Shown here: positions 24,581 to 32,198 of the stretch, piece by piece
Layout: each line of letters begins with the position of its first letter
Numbering within the stretch: position 1 is the first letter of the stretch
From: Verrucomicrobiota bacterium
GTDB lineage: Bacteria; Verrucomicrobiota; Verrucomicrobiia; Verrucomicrobiales; DEV007
Direction of reading: 5' to 3'
Assembly (NCBI GenBank): GCA_020630975.1
Contig: JAHDID010000002.1
Coordinates: 1-64,000, forward strand
Length of the DNA: 64,000 nucleotides
Program-made: the position numbers and the translations under genes
Notes under the pieces: generated by a model
What the model was told of the DNA's origin: nothing
Seen by the model: the letters and a program-made list of their open reading frames with translations, nothing else
Databases searched by the model: none

Positions 24581-25189
24581 ATGCATCTCATGGTAAATCC
24601 CGAGTATTCCCAGCATAGCCAAACCAACCACGAGCCGGAAATCAGCGTGCCAGAGCCACCACAGGACCCCATACCAGCCAGGCAGCAGTTTTCACTGCTC
24701 ATGCGCGAGCATCATCGCGATTTGCAGGTCTATACTCGTGCGATCGTCAAAGATCACCATGCGGCTCAGGACATCGTGCAAGATGCGCTGGTGGTGGCTT
24801 ATGGGAAGTTCGACCAATACGACGCTGATCTCGATTTCGGCAAATGGCTGCGCGGCATCATCCGCCACAAATGCCTCGACTGGTTTCGCAAACAGAAGCG
24901 CACCCCTATCGCCGATACCGAGATGGTCGACCTAGAGCTAGATCTCGCCGCCTGGCAAGCCGCTCGCGACGATGGCAAAGATCCGATGCTGGAGAGCCTC
25001 GTCGACTGCATCGCTCAGCTACCCGAGGGGCTGAAAGATGTGGTGATCGAGTTTTATCTGCAGGAGCAGAGCGGCGCCGAGACTGCAGAGCGCCTAGAGA
25101 TCTCTGCAGCCTCCGTGCGCAAGCGACTCGAGCGAGCCAGATCGCAGCTCTACACCTGCCTGACCAGCAAAAGCAGCAGGCATCATTAA
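24581..25189 (+). CDS. ECF-type RNA polymerase sigma factor
   Basis: The 202-residue protein has the two-domain ECF layout. The sigma-2 region is FSLLMREHHRDLQVYTRAIV, then DHHAAQDIVQDALVVAYGKF, then WLRGIIRHKCLDWFRKQKRT. The sigma-4 region is CIAQLPEGLKDVVIEFYLQE followed by ETAERLEISAASVRKRLERA, the DNA-binding helix-turn-helix. I chose the ATG at 24581 over an upstream TTG at 24545. The gene is 76 bases from a membrane-anchored VWA protein in the same direction. That arrangement is common in PVC bacteria, where the membrane protein's N-terminal cytoplasmic part is thought to hold the sigma factor. Its regulon is unknown. Confidence 0.9.
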   Translation: MHLMVNPEYSQHSQTNHEPEISVPEPPQDPIPARQQFSLLMREHHRDLQVYTRAIVKDHHAAQDIVQDALVVAYGKFDQYDADLDFGKWLRGIIRHKCLDWFRKQKRTPIADTEMVDLELDLAAWQAARDDGKDPMLESLVDCIAQLPEGLKDVVIEFYLQEQSGAETAERLEISAASVRKRLERARSQLYTCLTSKSSRHH

Positions 25190-25265
25190 TCCTTTCCTAC
25201 TACCACACCACCTACCGATTTCACTCACCCCACCCTTCTCTTCACTCAACCAAACCTAACCAATC

Positions 25266-28200
25266 ATGGCCGACAAAAACAATTTCCAACCAAGCGCGGG
25301 GCAAAACCCTCCCGCACCCAAAGGCGACCACCTCGTCGACTCCGCGCTAGCGGAGCTGGGCAGGATGAGAACCGATGCCGATGAGGACTTTCTCAGCCGT
25401 GTGGAAGCCGCCATCGATGCCGCTGAAGCGAAACCCCAACCGCTGGAAACCGACTCGGTCATTACGCCCCTGCACCCCCGCTCCCGCAGAAAGCCACGCC
25501 TGCATCCTGCGGCTTATTTGGGCGGGATAGCAGCCTGCCTAGCCGTGGGAGTGTGCTTTTACATCCTCTCGCAAAAATCCGACGCAACCTCAGAGGAAGC
25601 GCATATCTCACTGGCCGATCTGACCGACGACTCGCACATCCATGTCGTGGATACACTTAGTTCGGTAGATATCGCAGAGAGTGAATTGCTCGACACAAAT
25701 ACCGACACACTCATATCGACCCTTAGCGAGGCTGCTGAAACACAGACTCTAGTTCTGGCCGACGGGCAACTCAATTTCAATACAGCATCAAGCGGCATCG
25801 TATGGGATACAGCTGCTTCCCTCAGTAATGAGAATATGGATATGAGTCGATTCAGTCCAGCTCAGACCGAATGGTCGGCCTACCCCGGTCATACTGAGCA
25901 GCAGGATTTTAAATTTTCCACGCCAGAAGAGTACGTCGGAAAGATGCAGGAGTTGGCAGGTAGTGCTGATGAGATTGCTTTGCTTGGCTCATTGCTGATG
26001 GCGGAGGGAGATGTCAAAGGGGCGATCGAGCAATACCGAAACGCTATCAATCACCTACCTGATGCGCCTATCACTGAGGCCAGGCGTAAAACCTATGTGA
26101 AGCAGTACGCCCAAGCGACCACTACTCTGGCTCGTCAATACGCAGATGAAGGCAAGTACAAAGAATCAATCAAGCTAATTGAGAATGTAGTACGACCTAC
26201 CGTCGATCCGGGCAATGAAGAAGCTAGGCAACTACTGGCTCAAATGGCGGACCCTGAGCACTACTCTGGAGCGCTCACACCTGATCATCTAGAGGTCCTG
26301 AGAAATATGCAGTATGCCATGAGGGCTAGCCAGGGGTTTATCGATATTGGTGATCTTACGCAGGCTGAAGCCGAGTTCTACCGAACCTTAAACTCTGATC
26401 GGTATAACTTAGCGACTAATATGGGCTTGGCGATAAATGAGCGCCAAAAGGCGAACTATAATGATCTCGGCATTGATCAAACCAGAGCTTCGTTTTTAGA
26501 GCAGGTTGCTGAGGGGTGGGAGCTACCACTTCCCGAGTCCACCGAGAATGAACAAGTCGCAAACACCGACAGCCGAAATCTCGTTACATCATATTTCATT
26601 GATACAGAGTTACCCCAGATCACTCCACAACCCGGGGCGAAAATCAGATTCGGTGCAGGCACTTCGAAATTCGATAATGCCGAGGGTTTTCTGGATATCA
26701 AGCAGACTAATTTTGATCTATTCAATATAGGTAAAATCAATATCGCAGGCAACACTCACACCAAAGATCATGTCATTCGCCGAGAACTCGCTTTAGATCG
26801 CGATGAACACACCTTACCTTTCCCAGGGTATTTTAATGGTCGATTGACGAGATCAGCCATTCAATACCCTCCCCTAATTGACAACGTCTTCACCTCCCCT
26901 CTCGCAGAGCCACTATCCACATTCTCCATCGATGTCGATACTGCGTCCTACACCAATATTCGCCGCCTCATCAATGACAAGCAACCGATCTCACCAGATG
27001 CCGTCCGCATCGAGGAAATGATCAACTACTTCTCCTATGATTACCCGCAACCGACCGGAAATGACGAGCACCCGTTTGCTTTTGCGATCGAGACCGGGAC
27101 CTGCCCATGGAATGGCGATCACCAACTGATGCGCATCGGCCTACAGGCCCAAGACATCCAGCGCGCCCAACGCCCCAATACCAATCTCGTATTCCTCATC
27201 GATGTATCGGGATCGATGCAGTCAGAGGACAAACTGCCGCTAGTGAAGGAATCGCTAGAGATTTTAGTCGAAGAGCTATCAGAAAATGACTCCATCGCCA
27301 TCGTTGTCTACGCGGGTTCAGAAGGCGTGGCCTTACCCGCCACCAGCGGCAAAGATGATCGCAAGATTCTCACTGCCCTCAAGCAGCTAGAGGCTGGCGG
27401 CTCCACAAATGGCGGTGCAGGCATCGATCTCGCTTATAAGATTGCACAGGAGAACTTCATCAAAGACGGCGTAAATCGTGTGATCCTCTGCACCGACGGT
27501 GACTTTAATGTCGGCACCACTGACGATAAGGAACTCGTCGAGTTAGTAAAGACCCACGCACAGGACGGCACCTACCTCAGCGCGCTCGGCTACGGCACCG
27601 GCAATCTCAACGACGCCATGCTCGAAGCCATCACCAATCAAGGTAATGGCACCTATCACTACATCGATACCATCCGCGAAGGCCGCAAAGTCCTCTTGCA
27701 GGAATTCATGTCGACCATCGTCACTATCGCTAAAGATGTGAAGATCCAGGTCGAATTCAACCCACAGCACGTGCAACACTACCGCCTGATCGGCTATGCC
27801 AATCGCATGCTCAATCCCGAAGACTTTCAAAACGACCAAATCGATGCTGGCGAGGTCGGCGCAGGGCACTCCGTCACGGCTCTCTACGAGATCGTGCCCG
27901 CCGGCGCTCCGCCCATCGATCGTCAGGAGATCACCACTCTAAAGTACCAAAAACCCATCGCCACTACCCCTTCTGCCCCAAAGATGGAACTCATCGATAG
28001 CGACGAACTCTGCACCGTGAAACTCCGCTACAAAAAGCCAAATGCCAACACGAGTATACCGATGGAGCAACCGGTCACCTACCGAGATACTGATTGGCAA
28101 GATACCAGTGCGGACTACCAGTGGGCCAGCGCCGTCGCCCTCTGGGGTATGCACCTCCGCCAGGGTGATCACTATGGCAAAGAAAATATACCCCTCATCG

Positions 28201-28292
28201 AATCTCTAGCCAACCAGGGCAAATCCACAGATCCCCACAAACGCCGCTCTGAAATGATCGATCTGATCAGCAAGTGGCAGGAACAAAAGTGA
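25266..28292 (+). CDS. Membrane-anchored TPR and von Willebrand factor A protein (YfbK-like)
   Basis: This 1008-residue protein has a cytoplasmic N-terminus of about 80 residues, one membrane segment (AAYLGGIAACLAVGVCFYIL), a TPR-like helical region (about 220-400), and then a YfbK-type module. The module contains PLSTFSIDVDTASYTNIRR (the YfbK N-terminal domain), a VWA domain with the MIDAS motif FLIDVSGSMQSEDK and later LCTDGDFNVGT, and a C-terminal DUF3520-like part ending in MIDLISKWQEQK. VWA/YfbK proteins of this size usually follow an ECF sigma gene. The N-terminal segment before the membrane span could be an anti-sigma element, although no classical anti-sigma motif is visible. The VWA domain should face the periplasm. 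The role is inferred to be envelope signalling. Confidence 0.82.
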   Translation: MADKNNFQPSAGQNPPAPKGDHLVDSALAELGRMRTDADEDFLSRVEAAIDAAEAKPQPLETDSVITPLHPRSRRKPRLHPAAYLGGIAACLAVGVCFYILSQKSDATSEEAHISLADLTDDSHIHVVDTLSSVDIAESELLDTNTDTLISTLSEAAETQTLVLADGQLNFNTASSGIVWDTAASLSNENMDMSRFSPAQTEWSAYPGHTEQQDFKFSTPEEYVGKMQELAGSADEIALLGSLLMAEGDVKGAIEQYRNAINHLPDAPITEARRKTYVKQYAQATTTLARQYADEGKYKESIKLIENVVRPTVDPGNEEARQLLAQMADPEHYSGALTPDHLEVLRNMQYAMRASQGFIDIGDLTQAEAEFYRTLNSDRYNLATNMGLAINERQKANYNDLGIDQTRASFLEQVAEGWELPLPESTENEQVANTDSRNLVTSYFIDTELPQITPQPGAKIRFGAGTSKFDNAEGFLDIKQTNFDLFNIGKINIAGNTHTKDHVIRRELALDRDEHTLPFPGYFNGRLTRSAIQYPPLIDNVFTSPLAEPLSTFSIDVDTASYTNIRRLINDKQPISPDAVRIEEMINYFSYDYPQPTGNDEHPFAFAIETGTCPWNGDHQLMRIGLQAQDIQRAQRPNTNLVFLIDVSGSMQSEDKLPLVKESLEILVEELSENDSIAIVVYAGSEGVALPATSGKDDRKILTALKQLEAGGSTNGGAGIDLAYKIAQENFIKDGVNRVILCTDGDFNVGTTDDKELVELVKTHAQDGTYLSALGYGTGNLNDAMLEAITNQGNGTYHYIDTIREGRKVLLQEFMSTIVTIAKDVKIQVEFNPQHVQHYRLIGYANRMLNPEDFQNDQIDAGEVGAGHSVTALYEIVPAGAPPIDRQEITTLKYQKPIATTPSAPKMELIDSDELCTVKLRYKKPNANTSIPMEQPVTYRDTDWQDTSADYQWASAVALWGMHLRQGDHYGKENIPLIESLANQGKSTDPHKRRSEMIDLISKWQEQK

Positions 28293-28612
28293 GGGTAACG
28301 CGGTAGAGAAAAAGAGTGTTTGTGTCGCGGAAAGCAAAGGAGGCCGCGACTGCTCGCAACTACTTGCCTGCTGTTGACGAGCAGAAACCAGCTGTGTTAA
28401 TAAGAAGGATGGGCGAACTTGGATTCAAACTGTGGCCATTTCTTAGTCAGATCTTTTGCCTTGTTGCAGTCGGCATCGCTATTGTTTTTCTAATTGTCAG
28501 GCCTATCTGCTGGGCTTTGAGGTGTTCTTCTTTGGTCGAGCAGGTTCTTTAGATTGGCGGTGTGGTGTTCGCCTTTCCTTTTGGGGGATTGCGGCTTGGG
28601 TATGGCTACGCC
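28293..28612. other. 320-base spacer between VWA gene and queE
   Basis: No convincing gene is seen. A plus-strand open frame from a GTG at 28316 to 28552 (78 codons) contains one plausible membrane span (FCLVAVGIAIVFLIV). It has no recognisable homologue, no ribosome-binding site and unusual codon use, so I do not call it. No clear terminator hairpin is visible for either convergent flanking gene. Confidence 0.5.
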
Positions 28613-29356
28613 CTAAGTGCCTCGTTTGGCGCCGTAGAGGCGGAGGTGTAGGCGGTCGCAGTAGCTGAAGCCGTGGGCGAGGGCTTGTTCAGCTACCCAG
28701 GCGTGATTTCGGTCGAGTTGCGCAGGAGTGGCGGCTAAAGCCATAAGATAGACACGGTCGGCTGGAATGTCTGCGGCTGAGATAATCGCGAGGATCTCTT
28801 CGAGATCGGTTTGATTGCCGACGACAAACTTGAAATCTGCTTTGCCAGTGGTGGCGAGATCGCGGCAGATCTCAGGCTTGTAGCGTAGCTTCTCGGTCAC
28901 CTGGGAGTTGGCTAACTTAGGCGAGACATTGAGTTGGTTGATTTTTTTTAAAAAATCTTCGCAGGGAAGTAGAGTGCCGTTGGTTTCGATCTCAAAGTGA
29001 GAGTCAGCATCGCTCTCGGAGAGGTGGGCCATGAGCTCTAGCCATGAGCGCTCCTGAAGCAGGGGTTCCCCCCCCGTAAACACGTAGCGTGAGCACCCGT
29101 GCTTACCGGCGATTTCAGCGACTTGATCGGCCGAGAGCTGGATGATCTGCTCGCTACGCTCATAAGTCTGCCCACTCTCGTGGCTTAGGTTTTTGCCCTT
29201 CCAATTCCACGTGTATGGCGTGTCGCACCAGTGGCAGTGCAGATTGCACAGCGATGACCGAATGAAGACTGAGGGTGCGCCCGTGTGACGCCCCTCTCCC
29301 TGAAGGGTGAAGAAGATCTCCGGAGATCCATCCGGCATTCTGGCCAACTTGAACAT
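28613..29356 (-). CDS. queE: 7-carboxy-7-deazaguanine synthase
   Basis: This 247-residue radical SAM enzyme makes the 7-deazaguanine core of queuosine from 6-carboxy-tetrahydropterin. The N-terminus carries FFTLQGEGRHTGAPSVFIR, the QueE signature. It is followed by CNLHCHWC at residues 37-44, the CX3CX2C cluster that binds the [4Fe-4S] centre. YVFTGGEPLLQ (the GGE SAM-binding motif) and NVSPKL follow in the expected order. Length and architecture are normal. No other queuosine genes are nearby, and no preQ1 aptamer is evident in the 111-base spacer to the divergent signalling gene. Confidence 0.93.
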   Translation of the reverse strand: MFKLARMPDGSPEIFFTLQGEGRHTGAPSVFIRSSLCNLHCHWCDTPYTWNWKGKNLSHESGQTYERSEQIIQLSADQVAEIAGKHGCSRYVFTGGEPLLQERSWLELMAHLSESDADSHFEIETNGTLLPCEDFLKKINQLNVSPKLANSQVTEKLRYKPEICRDLATTGKADFKFVVGNQTDLEEILAIISAADIPADRVYLMALAATPAQLDRNHAWVAEQALAHGFSYCDRLHLRLYGAKRGT

Positions 29357-29467
29357 GATTAGTGATTTTAGGACTTATTGACTATCGGATTCCTTTGCGA
29401 ATCAACGCTTGCCAAATTTTCAGGTTATCCTAAAAATGGAGTTGCACTTAACACGCAGATTCTCATT

Positions 29468-32107
29468 TTGAATCCGGATAACCCATTTTTGCAAGCTGCT
29501 CCGCCTGAAAAAGGACCTGCCACCCCAGGTCCGGCCTTTGGGTCTGCGGCAGATCAGTTGCCGCCGTTTATGGCGGCACAGTCGTCTGCTGCCCAGCAAC
29601 CAGCGGCCCCGGCCCCGCCCCAAGGCCCGGCTTTCGAGTTGGGGAATTCTCTGGAACGGGATAATCAAATCCAGATGGGTGTGTCGGCCAGCCCACAGGC
29701 TACAGAAGCACCAGCTCAGGCGCAGTCCTTCGTATCGACCCCGCCCAGCGCTGCACCTGCTGCTGACGTGGCACCCACAGTGCAGACGGCTGCTGTGTCT
29801 CACGCCGCTGCTCCGGCTCAGCCGCCGATGCCTGGGCCGACTAGCTTCGGTGCATCATTTTCCGCTCCAGCCTCAACTCCTGCGCCTACCGCTGAGGCGA
29901 CTCAGCCATTCTCTGCGCCCACGCCTACACCGGCCCCTGTGATCGCAACTCCGGTCACACCCACACCTGCACCGGCATCAGCGCCTGTAGTGGCAGCTCC
30001 AATCACGCCTGTAGCAACTCCGTCGCCAGCACCAGCACCTGCATCCACTCCTGCGCCTGATGCAGGACCTGAGTGGGAGCCGATCCTAGCTGAGATGCCT
30101 CACGCTGTTGTGGTGTTGGATGATCAGCAGAAAGTTCTTTTCACCAATCAGGCTCACCGCGATCTACTCGGTGTCGACGCTGCCGTCGGCGAGGGTGGTA
30201 TGGAGGGCTGGCTCACCACCGTGTGCGCCTATGAGGAAGATCGCGAAAAGACGATCAACTCCTGGCATGACCATGTGTGGAGAAATCAATTGGCTCGCAC
30301 TTTCAAGTTGGCGAATGCCGAGGATGAAGTCCGCCAGATCGAGTGCAAAGCGACTTTTTGTTCTGATGGACGGATGATCCTGATGCAGCAGGACGTGACC
30401 GATGAGCAAGCCAACGAAGAGGCGCTGCGAGTCGCGAATTACAAGTATCGCCAGCTGTTTACCTATGGTTCGGGTGGTCTAGTGATGGCCGATCGCGAGG
30501 GCAAGATCGAAGAAGTGAACGCTGCTTTTGTCGACTTTGCCGGCGTGTCTGCCGAGCAGCTGTCCGAGGCCAATATTTTTGATCTAGTCGACGATGCAGA
30601 TCGCGACAAGATGCTGCCACAAAGCACTAACAAAGGGTATCAGAAAGTTCGCTTCACGTTTCCTGGTCAGGACAAGCCGCGGCCAAATGCCATGATGGCG
30701 ATGCCGATCATGGATGAGGCCAATCAGCACGCTTACACGATCTATCAGTGCAAGCCGCGGGATAAGCAGTTGATCGGTAGGCTGAAAGAGCTGTCGACCA
30801 AGGCACAAGCTCTGCTGGATGCCGTGCCGGACATGTTTGTGCTGCTCGATCCAAATGGAGAGGTGAAAGACTGGTCGCCACCTGCGGAGGAGTGGGATGT
30901 GGATGTGCCGCTAGATGCCGACTCTGTGGGCAAGCCGGCGAAGGATAGCTGGGCGGTGTTTGGCCAGTTTCTCAGCAGCCACTTGAGCAGTGTCTTTGAG
31001 AATGGGAATTCTGTCCGTCAGGAGCTAGGGCTAGAGGGCCGCTCCGAGACGGTATCGCTGACGATGGCGCCTTTTGGTAGTGATCTGGCGCTGGTGCTCA
31101 TAGAGGAGCCGCGGCTACCCAAGGCCCAAAGCGATGTGCTGCGCTGGCAGGAGGAGTTTTTCACCAGTGCGCGTGATGCGATATTAGTCGTGACACCGAG
31201 TGGCACGATCGTCGACTCGAATGAGGCGGCTGCGACTATGCTCGGTCAGAGTGCCAACACATTGCTAAAGTCGAGCCTATTTCAGATCCTCACCAAAGCA
31301 CCTGGCGATCAGGAAGAATTTGATAAGCAGTCGATCAATGGGCTCACCAAAGAGCGCATGTGGCCTAGTCTGATGTCGGTGTCAGCTGCAGGACCGCAGC
31401 TGGTCGAGGTGGCTATCGTGCCGGTATTTGATCGTGAGGACACGCACAAGGTGACTCACTATCTGGTGATGATCGGCCAGAAGAAAGCCGCTAAAGCGGA
31501 AGAGGTAGTGATAAAGCCTGCCAGCTCGAATGTCCAAGTGCTGGCTGAGAGCCGCTTCCGCAGTCAGCTGCAGATGGTCACCAGTCTCTATGCCGTGACC
31601 GAGAGTGGCCGCAGCGAGTCTTTTGATTCTTGGCTGATCCGTCTGAAGGTGTTGGCCGAGTCGATGGCGGGAGCTAAGCGTGTCGGCATCGTCCATCTGC
31701 TACGCGATGTGGCGGATCAGGTATCCTCAGTAGCAGGTCAGGGATTTGGCGTGCGCGATGTGATGGTCACTGGTCCCAGCGATCTGACCATCGAGAACGA
31801 AGTCGCCACCCCATTTGCACTGCTCGTCGGTGAGCTGATGTATATGGGGGTATCTACCGAGCGAAAAGGAAAGTCGCAGACTGGTCCGGCATTGTTCTTT
31901 GATGTCGATCACGAGGACGGCGAGCTGCAGCTCACGGTGAAGCCAGGCGATAGCAAGTCGTTCTTCTCCAAGACCAAGTTCGAGAATGCCAAGATCGTCG
32001 AGATCTTGATCGAGCAGATCCGCGGCAAGATATCGAAAGGTGCCGAGGAATATGGGGATGGAGTGGCCTCTGTCCGACTGAGCTTTCCCTGCCCGCAAGA
32101 GGGCTGA
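29468..32107 (+). CDS. Multi-PAS protein with a degenerate histidine-kinase core
   Basis: This cytoplasmic protein is about 879 residues long. The first 200 are a Pro/Ala-rich disordered region. Four PAS-like domains follow, beginning near PHAVVVLDDQQKVLFTNQA, GGLVMADREGKIEEVNAAF, VPDMFVLLDPNGEVKDWS and RDAILVVTPSGTIVDSNEAA. The last 190 residues align by eye with a HisKA_2/HATPase unit. However, the phospho-His block (normally HHRVKNNLQ) reads SRFRSQLQMVTSL, and the N-box Asn is replaced (VGELMYMGV). It therefore looks like a pseudokinase. Start: in-frame codons open at TTG 29378, but that would leave 21 bases to the divergent queE start, so TTG 29468 is preferred; there is no in-frame ATG nearby. 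It ends 91 bases before a hybrid kinase that may be its partner. Confidence 0.7.
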   Translation: MNPDNPFLQAAPPEKGPATPGPAFGSAADQLPPFMAAQSSAAQQPAAPAPPQGPAFELGNSLERDNQIQMGVSASPQATEAPAQAQSFVSTPPSAAPAADVAPTVQTAAVSHAAAPAQPPMPGPTSFGASFSAPASTPAPTAEATQPFSAPTPTPAPVIATPVTPTPAPASAPVVAAPITPVATPSPAPAPASTPAPDAGPEWEPILAEMPHAVVVLDDQQKVLFTNQAHRDLLGVDAAVGEGGMEGWLTTVCAYEEDREKTINSWHDHVWRNQLARTFKLANAEDEVRQIECKATFCSDGRMILMQQDVTDEQANEEALRVANYKYRQLFTYGSGGLVMADREGKIEEVNAAFVDFAGVSAEQLSEANIFDLVDDADRDKMLPQSTNKGYQKVRFTFPGQDKPRPNAMMAMPIMDEANQHAYTIYQCKPRDKQLIGRLKELSTKAQALLDAVPDMFVLLDPNGEVKDWSPPAEEWDVDVPLDADSVGKPAKDSWAVFGQFLSSHLSSVFENGNSVRQELGLEGRSETVSLTMAPFGSDLALVLIEEPRLPKAQSDVLRWQEEFFTSARDAILVVTPSGTIVDSNEAAATMLGQSANTLLKSSLFQILTKAPGDQEEFDKQSINGLTKERMWPSLMSVSAAGPQLVEVAIVPVFDREDTHKVTHYLVMIGQKKAAKAEEVVIKPASSNVQVLAESRFRSQLQMVTSLYAVTESGRSESFDSWLIRLKVLAESMAGAKRVGIVHLLRDVADQVSSVAGQGFGVRDVMVTGPSDLTIENEVATPFALLVGELMYMGVSTERKGKSQTGPALFFDVDHEDGELQLTVKPGDSKSFFSKTKFENAKIVEILIEQIRGKISKGAEEYGDGVASVRLSFPCPQEG

Positions 32108-32198
32108 TCACGACAAACCCGATAACTAAGACCGCTACCCGAAGCCTACTGCGCCTGTGACTGTTCAGCTCCCTTCTCAAGTCAAAGCTCAATCACCC

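Noticed and set aside
28316-28552. Open frame of 78 codons from a GTG with one possible membrane span
   Set aside because: No ribosome-binding site, no recognised homologue, GTG start in low-coding sequence and a Cys/Trp/Arg-rich end; best treated as spacer.
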